Below are positions 22,154 through 34,848 of a stretch of DNA of 64,000 nt, in pieces (positions within the stretch are counted from its first letter, which is position 1; every line of letters starts with the position of its first letter). The translations under genes and the position numbers were made by a program. A model generated the notes under the pieces. The model saw nothing but the letters and a program-made list of their open reading frames with translations, was not told the origin of the DNA and did not search any database. This stretch comes from Myrmaecium sp. VS I D KN 1 (lineage: Eukaryota; Ascomycota; Dothideomycetes; Valsariales; Valsariaceae), in NCBI GenBank assembly GCA_019775845.1, contig JADQAV010000009.1:744001-808000 (forward strand), read 5' to 3'.

Positions 22154-25100
22154 TTAGAAGCCTTCCTGTCTGATTTTCCGCTTCTTTGTTGACCTTGACA
22201 GGCCGCCGACCTTCTGCCTTGCCCCAAACGGTCCCCGTTCCACCTGACTTGCTATTGGCATGCCTCCAGAGCCAGCTTGACTCTGCGAAGACATGAACCC
22301 TGACCCACCGACTTGGCTGCTCAAAAGACCGGGGCCAGAGCCCAGCCGATGTAGTCCGGTAAGTGTTCTGACCACAGGACCAGGTGAGCTTCTTGGATGC
22401 TCCAGGGTCTGCAGTAGTGCAGGGACGCTCTGCGATGCTGCCATGGCCGCGGCCGCCGTTTCACGTCGCTGGCGTTTTAACAGCTTATCAACCTTTCGCT
22501 GCATCCGTCTTCGCTCCTTGTCTGTCAAGCCTTCGCCTTCCGTATCAGAGGCTGCCTGGAGTGCTCGGCGGGTAGTGTCCCAGTCATAGTCCTCGGGATC
22601 AGCACCGAGTTCCCAATGCGCGAGGATATGCGTGAGACTACGAGTCATCGGTTGAGGTGTATTCGTGATTGAAAGGTGCTGACGAAGGCGAGATATAACA
22701 CCGCTCAGCCCTGAGGTATTAGAGAAGTATGAAACGCTGGATATGACCGAAGGAGTTGCTGAAGCAGGCGGCGTGGCTAAAGGAGTGGGCAGCGGCGTTC
22801 CATGAGCGGATTGAGAAGCGCTTCGCAACTTGCCGCCAAGAAACTCTATCGTGTTGGAAGCCGAGGGACCAAAGGAGGAAATAGTAAGATTCTCTCCTCC
22901 GACACCGACTGGCAGCCCAATTGCACGCGCAGGATCTCTTTCGTCACCATCAGCATCCACCGGAGGCACTTGATATCGTATGCGAAGGCTCGAGAAACAT
23001 GCCTCGGTGGCTATTCTTCGAGCGACCTTCTCTTTCGTTAAACGTAGCCGACCGGGTATTCCATCTCCCAGGGGCGAGATGAAGCATTCGACGAGCATTT
23101 CCCAGGTAGAAGTGACAGAAAACTTTCCACTATTTCCTATCTTGAGAAAGGTAGGCGAGGCTATAGGCGCAATTTCAAGTCCAGGCTCTTCGGCAACGGC
23201 AGGTGGAGCGGAAAACCGAGCGAGCTCTTGGAAAATAACCTCAGCGTATTCAGGGTCCGGTACGTTAAAACTTGGAGCCGAAAGGCTGAGTCTGTACATT
23301 ATTAGCTAAGGACATCCACAGTCAGATGGGCAACACTTACAGACTATGGAAAGGCTTTTCCAGCATGCTCAAGCCTTCTACCATCGCGGACTTTATCTCT
23401 CCCAAAACATCCGCAAGGTCCAACTGCTCACCGCACATCTCCAAAAGCTGATTATAGACCAATTCATTGGGGACTGTCCAGACCTCCAATGACTTCTCGT
23501 CCGTCGGATCGGTAGTGCGAAGTAGTTGTTCCCTTCGGTGGCTTGCTAACTTCTGCCGTCGTTGATTGACAATATTAGACAATACTGTGGCTTTCCCACC
23601 CTTCTCCCCATAATCGTCAACGACAAACCGGAAGTCCAAGGGACGTCTCAGCGTGGGCCCTTTCAACCGTTTGTTCCAGACCAGGGGCTCAACCGGCTTT
23701 GCACTAGCATCCTCAGTTTGTGAGTGCAGCACATACTCAACCATACTTCTGTCCGCAAGCATAACGGTAACTGAATAAAACTGTACTTGTCGAGACATGT
23801 ATTCGTAGCCTGGCCCAGAGCCATTCAATGTGTCGCCTTGTTGATACTGGATAGGCTGTAATGAAAGACTTTGGATATTATTCTGCGTGTAAGGCGCGGA
23901 GCCTTCCAACGGCAGGGGCAGCCTGAAGTCGTTCGGGTCTGCCGCGGACACGGAAACCCGTGATGATTCAGGATGCTGGGAGAATCTGAATGTCGTTATG
24001 ACAGTATTGAGCCGTGAATACAGTAGTACAATCACATCTATAGATCGGAATCAGTCGTAAGCTCTGACTTCGAATGTGAATCAATAGATGGGGAGAAACT
24101 TACCATCTTCTTCAGCAACCACACTTAACTGGAGACTGATATCTTCAGCATCCCGAAAGTGCCTCCAAGCTAGTTCTACCTTCGCCCTGGAGGTTGTCTC
24201 GGCATCAAGATTGTCCTCTCTTCCCACAATGACTGTATAATAGTACAAGGAGGACGATGTCAGAACAAAAAACCGTTCGGTATGTATCGGGTCCCTCGTA
24301 ATATCAAGAATCCAATGCGAATTACGGGAGAGGCCCGGCTGTGGACAGTAGAAGACGGTGGGGACTCCGCGGATGTCCAGCAGAGCCAAATGACGCCTCT
24401 GACAAACCGCAAGAGTGGTCACATTGCCGACCCAAAGTATACGAGCCCAGCCATCTTCCGGGATGACATCTGCACTCGATATGCCATCTAGACTTGAGGA
24501 TTGTCCCAAGGGCTTGAGTTCCCCTTCCTTATACAAGTCAGCACCGTATGTTGTTCTTTTCCTGCGTTGGCCCGTAATGTCCCAAACGCTCCAGGCGCCC
24601 TGTTCATCTATTATAGCCAGCTGGTTTTGGTACCAAGGGTTGAAAGCTATATGTGCATGAGGCGCTCTTCCGGTTCTTTCCATTGGAATCGTCAAGATCA
24701 AGTTGGCGTCAAGGCGCGAAGAGTCCGGGCTTGGGAATGCTTTCGGAGACGCGGCAGTCGGCATACGCCGATACAAGGGTTTGAAGAGAAGTGTTTCCGT
24801 CGGCAGCCGAGCGGCAAGTATGCTACCCCGACCTTCAGCGTTACCAAACACTAGTTGCCGAAGTGGCGACCCATTTCTAAAGCAGTGGCTTGCTTCTCCT
24901 GCGACTGTAGGTACTCTGAGCCAAAGGCTTCGGTCATTTTCCCAGCCGCGCTGCTCTTCAAAGACCTCTGAAAGCCTCAGGACCTCTCCTGAACGACCAC
25001 TAGCCATTGCAATCACCGGTCTCCCTTTGCCGCCTTCGTTGTCCATATCTGCCGCTCTCCCCCATGCAAACCGTTCGCCGTGGGTGGGATCATAGATGGA

Positions 25101-25421
25101 CGATGTCCTAATCGCGGCATGGGAGACGCTAACGAGCTGGGGTAGCAAGTGAAGGCCGGGAACGACTTCTGAGCTAGTTCTGGCGATGCGCTGGATTTGT
25201 CGTTCGATCTGGTCGCTGCGCACAGTATCGCATGTGATTTCCGTGTCCCCATTATTAGCCCGTCCACTTTCCGAAAGAGCTGTCCTCTTCGGAGCTCCAA
25301 TTATCCTCAACACACGATGCCGGTTCGGGATGCGGTTGAAGAGCCATTGTTGAGTCTGAGGCTCGTAGATCGCCTGCCCAAAATGACCGTAGTTAAGGTC
25401 CTGGCCCGGCAAATCAGTCAT
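22154..25421 (-). CDS. rrn6: RRN6-like RNA polymerase I core-factor subunit
   Basis: Three exons on the minus strand, 25421-24104, 24037-23341 and 23291-22154, encode 1050 aa; introns are 66 and 49 nt and all phases agree. The N-terminus (DLNYGHFGQAIYEP, then QQWLFNRIPNR) is characteristic of fungal Rrn6-like proteins. Repeated beta-rich blocks such as HIAFNPWYQNQLAIIDEQGA and ILWVGNVTTLAV fit the predicted N-terminal beta-propeller. The C-terminus is low-complexity with a basic end (STKKRKIRQEGF), possibly nuclear-localising. Rrn6 with Rrn7 and Rrn11 forms the core factor that recruits RNA polymerase I to rDNA promoters. I take the first ATG that gives MTDLPGQDLNYG. The gene shares a 494-bp divergent promoter with spc25. 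Its 3' end is 138 bp from the RIP block. Confidence 0.88.
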
Positions 25422-25915
25422 TCGGCCGCGGTACAAGCATAAACCAATGGATAGTATGAGACTGCCGGGGCATGTCTAGTCGTGCTATCCGATAACAATC
25501 CGCATTTCGTTCCGCACGGCCGCCGTCCACAGGTGAATATTCTCTTTTCGCTGTGCGCACGCTCACTCCGGACAACAGAAAACGATAGCAAACGGGGATC
25601 CTGCGGGCTTTGATTTCTTCAGATCTGTCGGAAAGCTTTTCGAGGACCAGTGGGCTGTGATACAGCGAGGATGATGTGTGAACCACCTGAGGTTGCAGCT
25701 GCAGAATGGAAGATTGCTACTCCGTAAGAGGTGCGGAAGGGCAGCAGAATCAGAGCTTGGCACCCTTCTACAGCGCACGCTAGTCTAAGAAAGGGCAGAT
25801 CAAAACAAACCTTCGCGGCAACACTCCCGAACAATTCACTACCCTTCCGCTTCTTCAACAACAGGCAGGAAACATTCACAACACTCATTATCTATCACGA
25901 AAGATTACAAGAACC
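25422..25915. promoter_or_regulatory. divergent promoter of rrn6 and spc25
   Basis: This 494-bp region separates the two start codons and must serve both genes. No clear TATA box is seen, as is usual for housekeeping genes. Confidence 0.6.
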
Positions 25916-26741
25916 ATGGCCACTACTTTTGAATCGTCCCTCGGTCCCAGCGCGTTGCGCCCAGCGCTTTCAACCGATGCGCCCACCATGGCTGATAGCC
26001 TGCCGTCGGTCAACTTCGGATTCGATGATTTGCGGTCTCGGATGGCCGCCTTTACGGCACGCTTTGACGAGTTCATTGAGAAAGGGCGCAAGAGGGTGCT
26101 GGAAGAGCGCAATCAGTTCCGCGTGAATCTTGCCGAACTTCAAGGTAATCATTATTGATCGCGACGCAGAAGCTCTCCGCTAACTGGGCTGCGCAGAGGA
26201 CCAGCGTATGCGACGGCGCGACATCGAGATTCTGCACCTGAAAAACAATGCGCATGCGCAAACGGTGCAGAAAGAATCCCAGGAAACGGCAGAGATGCAC
26301 GCCACCATCGCATCTTTGACGACACAGCGGGACGAGCGTCTAGCCACCCGAGACCTTCTCAAATCGCAGATTGCCGAAATACAGAAGTCGATTGCCGCTC
26401 GCCGAGAAGCCCAAGCCAAGCATCGACGTTACCTCGAAGGTCAAGCTCGATTCAACGAGCCGGAGCTCGAATTCTGGGAGACTTACTTGGGATTAAGGAT
26501 CGAGGGCGCCGGTAAAGAGGATAGGCTCAAGTTTGTTTACGGCGGTATTTGTGAGAGAGACTGGGAACGCGAATGTTGGTTCGAGCTTGACACGAGCGAG
26601 AGGGAATACAGGGTAATGGAAATCAAGCCGAAAATTGAAAGAGACGAGGTTGATAGGGTTCTGGATCGTCTCAACGAGAACCGAGACCTGGCAATGTTTT
26701 TGAAAGGAATGCGGGATCTCTTCGTGGAAGCGTGTAGGTGA
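25916..26741 (+). CDS. spc25: kinetochore protein Spc25
   Basis: Two exons, 25916-26144 and 26197-26741, encode 257 aa; the 52-nt intron has GTAATC, a GCTAAC branch site and GCGCAG. The N-terminal two thirds form a coiled coil (about residues 40-170, many Glu/Arg/Gln heptads). The C-terminus is the globular Spc25 domain, with EPELEFWETYLGLRIEG and a conserved end near MFLKGMRDLFVEA. Spc25 pairs with Spc24 in the Ndc80 complex, which links the inner kinetochore to microtubules. The length is normal for the family. It is convergent with the DHX35-like gene, with only 83 bp between stop codons. Confidence 0.92.
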
Positions 26742-26824
26742 TTTTCGGTTGTTTTCTGGCGTCGGGTTGGTTTGGCCACTTTTTGATTCCCTTCACTCGA
26801 GTTTTCAAAGCTTATATTATATAC

Positions 26825-28966
26825 CTATCGTTTTGTCCTCATCTTGTAGTACTCCGGTGCGTACTCAAGCAGCCATTCCTTTTCGATTTTAGTAATGTCC
26901 CGGATATAAGTCTTGTTCCCCGTATCCATGACTTCGTGGAAGACGACCCAGTTCGCCTTTCGATTCTGCAAAGAGAGTCAGTCAAGTCACTGCAGTGGCC
27001 ATGAAATACTTACAAACATCAGTGAACTCGGATGTGCATACAAGGTGGTGCCTCCGTCAACTGTCTTAAAGCTTCCGTCTGGTTGCATTACGGCCGCATG
27101 CGCAAAATAACCAGCAGTCAAGCATCGCCGTATCTTCTCAGCCGTGTCTATACCACCTGCTCTAGTAATGTCTGGCGCACTCAAGCTTTCGTTGACATCG
27201 ATACCAAAGCGTTCCAGATACTTGCGCAGCTGATTCCTTACAGACACAGCTCGGCTCAAGCTCTTGAAGTTAAGATAATTATCGCGGCACCATTTAGGAT
27301 CCTTTTTGCCCTTGGTCACGAAAGCATGGTAAACATTAAGGAGCGTTAGATGATCGCCCTCTTCGGTGGCAAACTTGCGTCTTGCACTCTGCTGAGCATT
27401 TTTCTCGCCTTCGTGATGGAACCACACTGAACCCTGAAGGGAGGTCATTGCTGTTATACTCAGAATTTCGCTCAAGACACCGAACGTAGGTGCCGTCAGC
27501 AATACCTTTGCCATCATGGGCTCCACGGCGAGCTCGGCCATACGCAGACCAAGTGGACGGGTTAGCTTTGCATAGTCGTCTAAAGCACCAAGGCTATAGA
27601 GAAGTTCCAGGCCTCGTACAACCAGTTCATATGGAGGAGGGGTGAAGAACTCCCATTTGGCGATGTTGTCAATACCCAAGGCCTTCAGCTGAAGAATGAC
27701 GGGGGCAAGGTTGGAACGCTGGATCTCCGGAACAGTGGAATCGGGCAGCCTCTGATACGCATCCTCGGTGTACAAGCGATAGCATTTGCCTGGCTTGGTT
27801 CTGCCAGCCCTTCCGGCCCGCTGGGTTGCGGAGGCCTTTGAAACTGGCACTGCCGTCAGTGTCTCAATACCAGTGTTTGGATTGTAGGCGCGAAGCTTTA
27901 CAAAGCCGCAGTCGATGACAAATGAGACCCCGTCAATGGTCACTGAGGCTTCGGCGATATTGGTGGACAGGATGACCTTGCGAGTATTCTGCGCCGCAGG
28001 CTCAAAGACATACATCTGTTGCTCCGTAGACAAACCAGCGTACATCGGAAGAGGTTGAAGGGTTGCCTTGTTGGGATTCCAGGACATCGTCTCATCCGCG
28101 ATTTTTTGCATTGCTCTCTCGATTTCCTCTCTCCCTGTTAAGAAAACCAGGATATCTCCTTCGGCTTCCTTTTCGTGGATGTCGAGCGCAGTCTGGACTG
28201 CCTTGTCAATGTAGTCTTCACAAGGCTGCTTGAGGTAATGGATGTCCACGGGATACATTCTGCCCTCCAGGCTCACAATGCGACTAACATTGCCGCCCAT
28301 ACTTTCTTGGTCCCCACCCTCGACAAAAGCGTCATCAGCGAAGAAGCGAAGAAAAGCTTCAGCATCCAATGTGGCACTGCTGATGATGATTCGAAGCTCC
28401 GGGCGCTTTTTCCGGATTTTTTTGAGTAGGCCTAGCAAGATGTCGGTACTGAGAGATCTCTCGTGCGCTTCATCCACCATGATTATGGAGTATTTGGAGA
28501 GAAGCGGATCTACAAGGAACTCCCGTAATAGTAATCCGTCAGTGAGGAACTTGATGCGAGTCGCTTCGGACGTCGCATCTTCAAATCGTATCGAATACCC
28601 AACCTCTTGACCAACCTTACAGTTCATCTCTTCAGCTACTCTGATGGCAACTGTAGTGGCGGCCACCCGACGAGGCTGCAGATGTCCGTTAGCAGTCCTG
28701 GAGATTTTCGCTGCGGACGCGGGTATCGACTAACCCACCTGAGTGATAGCAATCTGTTTTCTTTGAGCGCACCATCCTGCCTGGTCAAGATATTGTGGCA
28801 GCTGGGTTGTCTTGCCGCTACCTGTCTGGCCAACAACGATGGTCACTGGATATGTCTCGATCGTGTAAAGCAAAGCTTCTTTGTGCAATGCGATAGGTAG
28901 TAGAGCCGGATTCTTGTAAAGGGCCGGGATGAAGGCACCCCCGACATCAGCCTCCCCTTCCGCCAT
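26825..28966 (-). CDS. DEAH-box RNA helicase, DHX35 ortholog
   Basis: Three exons on the minus strand, 28966-28739, 28675-27014 and 26965-26825, encode 676 aa; introns are 63 and 48 nt. Walker A GQTGSGKT is at residues 46-53, DEAH at 144-147, SAT at 176-178, and motif VI QRAGRAGR at 361-368. The helicase-associated and OB-fold regions follow. The last exon restores the conserved C-terminus (RKANWVVFHEVMDTGNKTY and WLLEYAPEYY). The first exon starts just before the helicase core, as in human DHX35. It probably acts on spliceosomal or other nuclear RNA; DHX35 relatives are present in intron-rich fungi but missing from baker's yeast. Other DEAH proteins (Prp2/16/22/43) have longer N-termini or different C-terminal blocks. 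Confidence 0.9.
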
Positions 28967-29433
28967 GATCTAGCGCGAGACGCGGGTGTGACTTGACAGA
29001 TGGCCTGGGTATGCGCAGATACGATCTATTCCGACATCTCGCAGAAAACGCGTGATGAAGAGAGATGTATCGAGCTTCCTCAAATTCAGGTGTTTCTCGT
29101 GGTGGTTCGTTACTATGTAACGTTTAAAGGCAGTAGTATGTTATCTTGAAGTAAATTACCGCCGTTTTCCGCGTATCGTACCGTATCAGTCCGGTATCCA
29201 ATACAAAACGGGTGATACGGTTCGGTGTTTCGTCATCCGCCCTGGACTCCACATGAACCCCCATGCCACCTACCTGACAGGCACGCAGTCAGGAGCTCCC
29301 ACCAACCCACGCGTGCAGCGAGATTCTGCCTACTTCTGTACGAGTCACTCGACGCTTCCCTGTGCGATTACCACGTATTCTGTACCTGCAACTACCGCAC
29401 TCAACCATACCTAGTACTTATCATACGTCCACT
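28967..29433. promoter_or_regulatory. divergent promoter of the DHX35-like and CUE genes
   Basis: This 467-bp spacer lies between two divergent start codons. Related short motifs around GTATC/GATAC recur at 29170-29225, but I cannot assign a factor. Confidence 0.5.
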
Positions 29434-30961
29434 ATGTCGGACAAGCTAACGACGGACAAGCCTGTACGTACCCCGCTGCGGCGGCGTAGCTCCGTTGGAA
29501 CTTGACATCATGCTCATCAGCCGGCCAAGGTCGCAAATCCGTCAGGAGCAGAATCGCCCACCACAGCGCGAGAACTGGATTTCGACGACGAACAAGATAC
29601 CATGGCATCCACATCTCCTACAAAGAGAGCGAGCTTCCAAGAGGAGGAAGTGGCTCCTGCGAAGCCACCACGACCCATGAGTCCTCATGCACAAGCAGAA
29701 GCCACTCTTATTGAGGCCTTCCCCGACATCGATGCTAAGGTGGTCAAGGCTGTTCTAGTTGCCAGTGGAGGCAAAGTTGAACCAGCATTCAATGCGTTAT
29801 TGAGTATGCGGATATCATCGCCCTGGAACTGGCAGCGTTGAGCTAACTGCGTCTCGAGGCATGTCCGATCCCACCTTCAAGGCTGAGGAGGTACCTCCGC
29901 CACCACCCCCACGGCCATCTGCAACTCAGCACCAGCTCGAGGAGGATGAGCGGTATGCGCGACAACTCGCGGAGCATTATCAGAGCGCTGGAGGGTATGG
30001 TTCGCGCGGACGGGGCGAACCTCCACTTCCGCGCCAACGTCAGGCTGGCAGCCTCAAGCCGAACGAATTGTACGACGATCGCGAACATAGCTTCTTCGAT
30101 GGTAAGTCTAACCCAGCGTACCTAGATGTGATTAGAACTCCGACCTAATGGCTGGAACAGATGATCTCCCGCAAATCAAAGAGAACCTGCGCAAAGGCTT
30201 TCTCGAAACACAGTCGACCGTAAACAAATGGATCACGGAACTGAAAAAGAAGATCGACGGTGAAGACGAGGATGGCCCGAGCAACAGCTCACAAGGTCGT
30301 CAGAATTTTGGGCCCTCGCAATCGGAGCAACTATATGGGATCCGAAAAAGCGCAGACAACCGACGAAGTGGCGACCGAGACCGGTATGATGCAGACAACC
30401 GTGTTCTTGATGATGATTTCGCTCGCCTTGAGATGAGGGATGAGGAGCAGCGTAAGTTTCAATTCGTCCCTCGCTTCCATCCGTGTCATCATAATCGACT
30501 AACGCAACCCAGCGCCTCCAAAGCCGCCGCGCACTGCCCGGCCCCTAGCAAATCCAGATCTCTTCAAACCGACTGCTGTTGCCCCTCAAAGCGGCCCTGT
30601 CGATGAAGTCGAAGCTTTATATCGTCAACCGACTCCCACGAACCGGCAACCTTCGCCCAGCAACGCAGCTCCAGGGGCAAAGGCCAAGAAATGGCAGCCA
30701 CTGACATCGGTTGCACCTAACCCGGTCGATGATCATGATCCATTTAGCTTGGGTGACAGCGATGAGGAAGATGTCTCCGCAAAGAAGGATATCAAGGCCG
30801 AGGATACGGAGAGACTAAAGAAAGCAGCCGAAAAGAAGAAAGAACAAGGCAAGGTTGCTGAGACCAAGGAGGGGGAGGGAGCAACGCTCAAACCAGCGGA
30901 AAGGAGCGGAAGTGTTGGACAAAGAGATAAGGCTGCAGAAGAGCTGCTCACAAAGTCGTAG
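29434..30961 (+). CDS. CUE-domain ubiquitin-binding protein, Cue5-like
   Basis: Five exons, 29434-29463, 29521-29803, 29859-30101, 30161-30451 and 30513-30961, encode 431 aa; introns of 55-61 nt all keep phase. The CUE domain covers about residues 70-110 (EATLIEAFPDIDAKVVKAVL, then FNALL), with the FP motif and the terminal di-leucine that contact ubiquitin. Pro-rich stretches (PPPPPPRP), a basic linker and an acidic C-terminus (HDPFSLGDSDEED) follow. In yeast, Cue5 links ubiquitinated cargo to Atg8 for autophagy; that role here is inferred from family and layout. The first exon is tiny (MSDKLTTDKP) but splices in phase with the rest. It is divergent from the helicase gene. Confidence 0.85.
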
Positions 30962-31534
30962 GCTGTGAGGATTCCCCTTAGTACTTCTCCCATGTATACT
31001 CTCCAATGATTTAATAACAGACTTGCCAATGGCTTGAGCATGTATAAGCTGCTTTAATATTGACTCGTAGGCAAATCCGATGCCGCCTACTGGCGTCGAC
31101 ATGCAATGGGACTGTCATTCTGGCCGCTCCTGGATTACCTCAGAATCTTTTCGGGTTCGTTTGGCGGACGGTCTAGCCTAGGAGCATCACAGTTTTCTTC
31201 TAAATGCCTGCTGCATGGGTATGAAGTCACGACATTGAACATTTAAGAGCCGTTTTCGGAAGGTCTGCACGGTGTACTACCGGTCTTGGCTCTCGATATC
31301 CATCTGGAAGGCGCTGTACTATTACATACTAGTACCTTGATTGCTTCTCTGGCCCTCGCTGCAGGGACCTCAGGAACTCTTCTTAGGGATCTTCCGGTTA
31401 TACCACGATCGGATCACGACCTCAGCGATTCTCTTTCATTCTTGGTCATATACTATTAACATTAGTCGACACCTTAACAGAACTACGAGACACATCCGAC
31501 CACGGATAGGGCATAGCGGCAATATAGTTTAGAC
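30962..31534. other. intergenic
   Basis: No gene is seen. It contains the terminator of the CUE gene and the promoter of the F-box gene. Confidence 0.5.
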
Positions 31535-32893
31535 ATGTTTCAGCTGCTACAGGTCCCGCTCGACATCATTTTAAGCGTGCTGGATTTCCTAGAAATGGAC
31601 AAGCTCAGCAATCGCAATCTCTTACTCTCGTGTCGAGCCTTCCGGGGGATCATCTCGGAGAGGCTCATGTTACGGCACGTAGAGCTCCGCTCCGTCAGCA
31701 GCCTTCCGACCCAGCTGCGCGACTTCAACGCCGCCTTGTCCGCCTCCGCGTCCGCGGGCGCGGCTGTACAGACACTGAAGCTATGCAACTGCAACTGCAC
31801 AATCGACGTTTATGGCCGCCAGCACTATTTCCTCCAAGCCCTCCACGCCATGCCTAACCTTCGTGAACTCTTCATCAACGTGGTCGCGGGCGGGTTCAAA
31901 GCGCGGAGCGCATCGCGGATCATGCCGCAGCTGCCGCGCTTAGAGCGCGTAGAGCTCACCGACGAGGACAAGGGTGCGCATACTGAGCTACGTCGGCCAC
32001 CTGCCTTTTCAAGAGAAGATATGATCTTCTTCATGAGTTTGCCGTTTGTGACGAGCTTCTCCGCCGTTCAGATCAGAACAGGGATTCTCCGTACCCCGAC
32101 GGGGACATTGCAAGAGGAGCTGTGGACATTGGAGAGACTGCGATTAACCGGCTATGGGAGTTTCAACTTCACCATTTCCATACTGATCTCCTTTTTTGCC
32201 GCATGCAAGCGCCTGAGGGAGTTCGAGTGTGACTTCCCATGCGAGAGTGCGGACCAGGGAGCCTTCGCGGGCAAGACGTTTCTAAGGGCGTTTGTCCGGA
32301 CGCTGAAACTGGTGAAAAGCTCCCTCGTACGATTGCGCATTCATGGGGAGGACATGGACTTTCTCGAGCCACTATCGGCGGATGGGAGCCGTCTGGACGT
32401 CAGCGACTTCCCATCGTTGAAGGAGCTGAGAGCGCCGTCGTTTTGCTTCTTCCCTCCCGGCTGCACCTGCGAGGGCCGAGAAGACATGTATGCGTGTTTG
32501 CCCCGCTCGTTAGAAATATGCGAGGTTCGTGCACCGACGTCTCGATCCGATTCGAGATGGGACTGACTTCTCTTCCAGATCGCATTTGGCAGGATGACCA
32601 GCATCTGGCACCAAGTCATCGACTACGGGGCTCCCATGGACGGGGCATGCATCGCCAGGGTCTTCCAGCAGGACGAGACGGCTTTGTACGGCCCTCATTC
32701 CAACTGGCTGTGGGACATTTCCACAAACAAGGCGAGGCTCTACCCGTCCCTGCGGGAGTTCCGTGTCGTCGAGAGTGGAGAGCCCTGTCTTACGTGGCCA
32801 ACTCCGCGCGCACTCTCTTCGTACTATGACAGTGTCGGTATAAAGCTTTTCGTGCAATTACGCCGGCATCCTCCGACTTTTGTGACTTGCTAA
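31535..32893 (+). CDS. F-box-like leucine-rich protein
   Basis: Two exons, 31535-32524 and 32579-32893, encode 434 aa. The N-terminus has an F-box-like helix set (VPLDIILSVLDFLEMDKLSN, then LLLSCRAFRGII). The rest carries loosely repeated leucine-rich segments (for example MPNLRELFINVV, LPRLERVELT, LWTLERLRLTG), as in substrate adaptors of SCF ubiquitin ligases. The intron (54 nt) has an unusual GTTCGT donor but a good CTGAC branch motif and CTTCCAG acceptor. It joins CLPRSLEICE to IAFGRMTSIWHQ in phase. Without splicing the frame ends 13 codons later. The substrate is unknown. Large F-box families are common in filamentous fungi. Confidence 0.65.
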
Positions 32894-34848
32894 CGCTTTG
32901 CGCTTCACAGCGCGGTTATTGAAAGAGAGATGAAAAAGGCAATATATGCCTGCGCGCGTGATAAGAGCTCCACGGTGACGTGTGTGTGAGAAGCGTGACC
33001 CACTCCATCCTGCATGCAAGATGGCCCGCTACCGTCCGGCACCAGCGATCAAGCCACAGTGGTATGTGCTACGAGATCTCTTGGAAGGGGGCGTATTGGA
33101 CCGGTGACAAATCGCTGGGCGGAGCACCAGAGCACCATATTGAACGCTGTACCATACTGGCGGTTGTGGTCAACGGTCGAATTCTGGGCAGAAGAAGGTG
33201 GTCACAGGCTTCCTGAAGAGGAAGTGATGCTCCGCAAGAAGGGCGGAAAATAAGGTTTTTGGGGACGGGGAGGGTGGGGGCGGAATCCGCTGGTCTTGGC
33301 AGCGGAAGCAGCCTCGACGATCTCCCGATAGTGTCTGTGCGCTACCTGCTGAACCAATCAACGTCCGTCGATAGAATGACCCGCACTAAGCTATCCGTAT
33401 CTTGGCATGCCTGCGCTCGAGCCCCCCAATAAATTGAAGAATGGACCCTGAAAGAAGATGCGTTATGGAGAAGAACTGTGCTTCGCGCATGGGCGGTATC
33501 GAGGAGCGAAGGCAGGGAGAGAGGAGAGGAAGAGATGCTCGCATCACATCATTGGATATCTGGTCTCGTCAAAGAGAAAAAAAGGTGAAGGGAGGAATGC
33601 TGCCAAGGCGCGACACAGTTTTCTCCAGGGTAAACTGCGGTTTTCTGTGAAGCTTTGGCCCTTCAGCCGACTTGCAAGCACCAGAGAGAGGGAAGGGGGG
33701 TCCTCTTGGCGGATGGATGTACAGATCGAGACCAGCCGGTAAGGACAATTCCAGGGTCGGAGGCTTACGTATCCCAGGGATGAGGGTTGGTGGAGACCTG
33801 TCTGCAGACAGGAAACGCTCACGGCTGTCTCTCATCGCCTGGGAACGAGATCGACTGGCGCACGATCTTCCCGTTAGCCCATGTCCTCAGCGGACGGTTT
33901 CGAGATTTCAAAAAAGGTGGAAGGCAAACAAGCGCAGAGCTAGTAGACTAGCGAATCTGGAGGACCCGCGGTCTAGGCGGACGGGCCTCACCGACTCCCC
34001 ACGGAGAGACCGCCGGGCCGTGGGTGCGCTCGGTCAGCGGACCGAGTCATTCACCTGCGGGCTCTGGCTCGGTCGGGGGACGGCTGACGAGCCGGCGGCA
34101 GGGTTTGCGGCATCGTGCATTGGGTGCCGAGCTGCCCCACGGCCCCTGCAGGAACAGTGCAGGACTTCAGTGATGGACTCGGTACCGGGACCTCCTCCAG
34201 AGATTCCACCTTAGTCGGGTATATCGTACCCCTACAGTCCGATCCGGCCACTTTTGTGCGATCCACGCAAGGCCACCACGGTCAAGCAGTTCGATCGATT
34301 CCTGGCAGAATTGGGAATCTCTTCCGACCTACTTCTGCTGGATGGAGACGCGTGCGCGCTCCTAGAGGCGATAGTTACAAGATGCGTGGGGACGCACGGT
34401 GGAAAAAAGCCACCACAGTACGCCTTGCATTGGCGTGGGCGTTGATACAGTTGAAGGATGATGGAAGAGGCTCGAGCGAGGCTGCGCATTCCTCCCCAAC
34501 TCAGCAAAAAGGCAAGCCCCAAACACTTGAAGTCCCCAGTGGCGAAGGAAATAGAGTTGCTTCTACCCTTCGCACCGGCCGGGGCTTGGCGCCCTCTACG
34601 TAAGCTCGACCACGCCTGTACCTACCGTAGATTTTTCCGCAAGAGGGAAGCTAGCGGCTGTCAGATCTGAAGATCTAGAAGTCGGAGAGATTCCGTATAA
34701 AAAGAACGGCGGTGCCCTGCATGGAAAACGCTATCCCAACAGCCCTCGGAACCAAGCGATCGCCAGCCTTGTCCTCCTCAAGAGACCAGGAACCCCTCGA
34801 ACCCTACCTAGCTTCTCGCTTCCGTCCCTGACGGCCCCAAACTCCGAC
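32894..34848. other. intergenic, no supported gene
   Basis: Almost 2 kb. Open frames up to 180 codons (33672-34214) are Arg-rich and lack any family signal. A TATA box at 34696 precedes the next gene. Confidence 0.45.
34696..34703 (+). promoter_or_regulatory. TATA box
   Basis: TATAAAAA lies 153 bp before the ATG at 34849 of the secreted protein gene. Confidence 0.55.

Noticed and set aside
33672-34214. 180-codon plus-strand open frame in the 32.9-34.8 kb gap
   Set aside because: Arg-rich translation of GC-rich DNA without domain or splice support.
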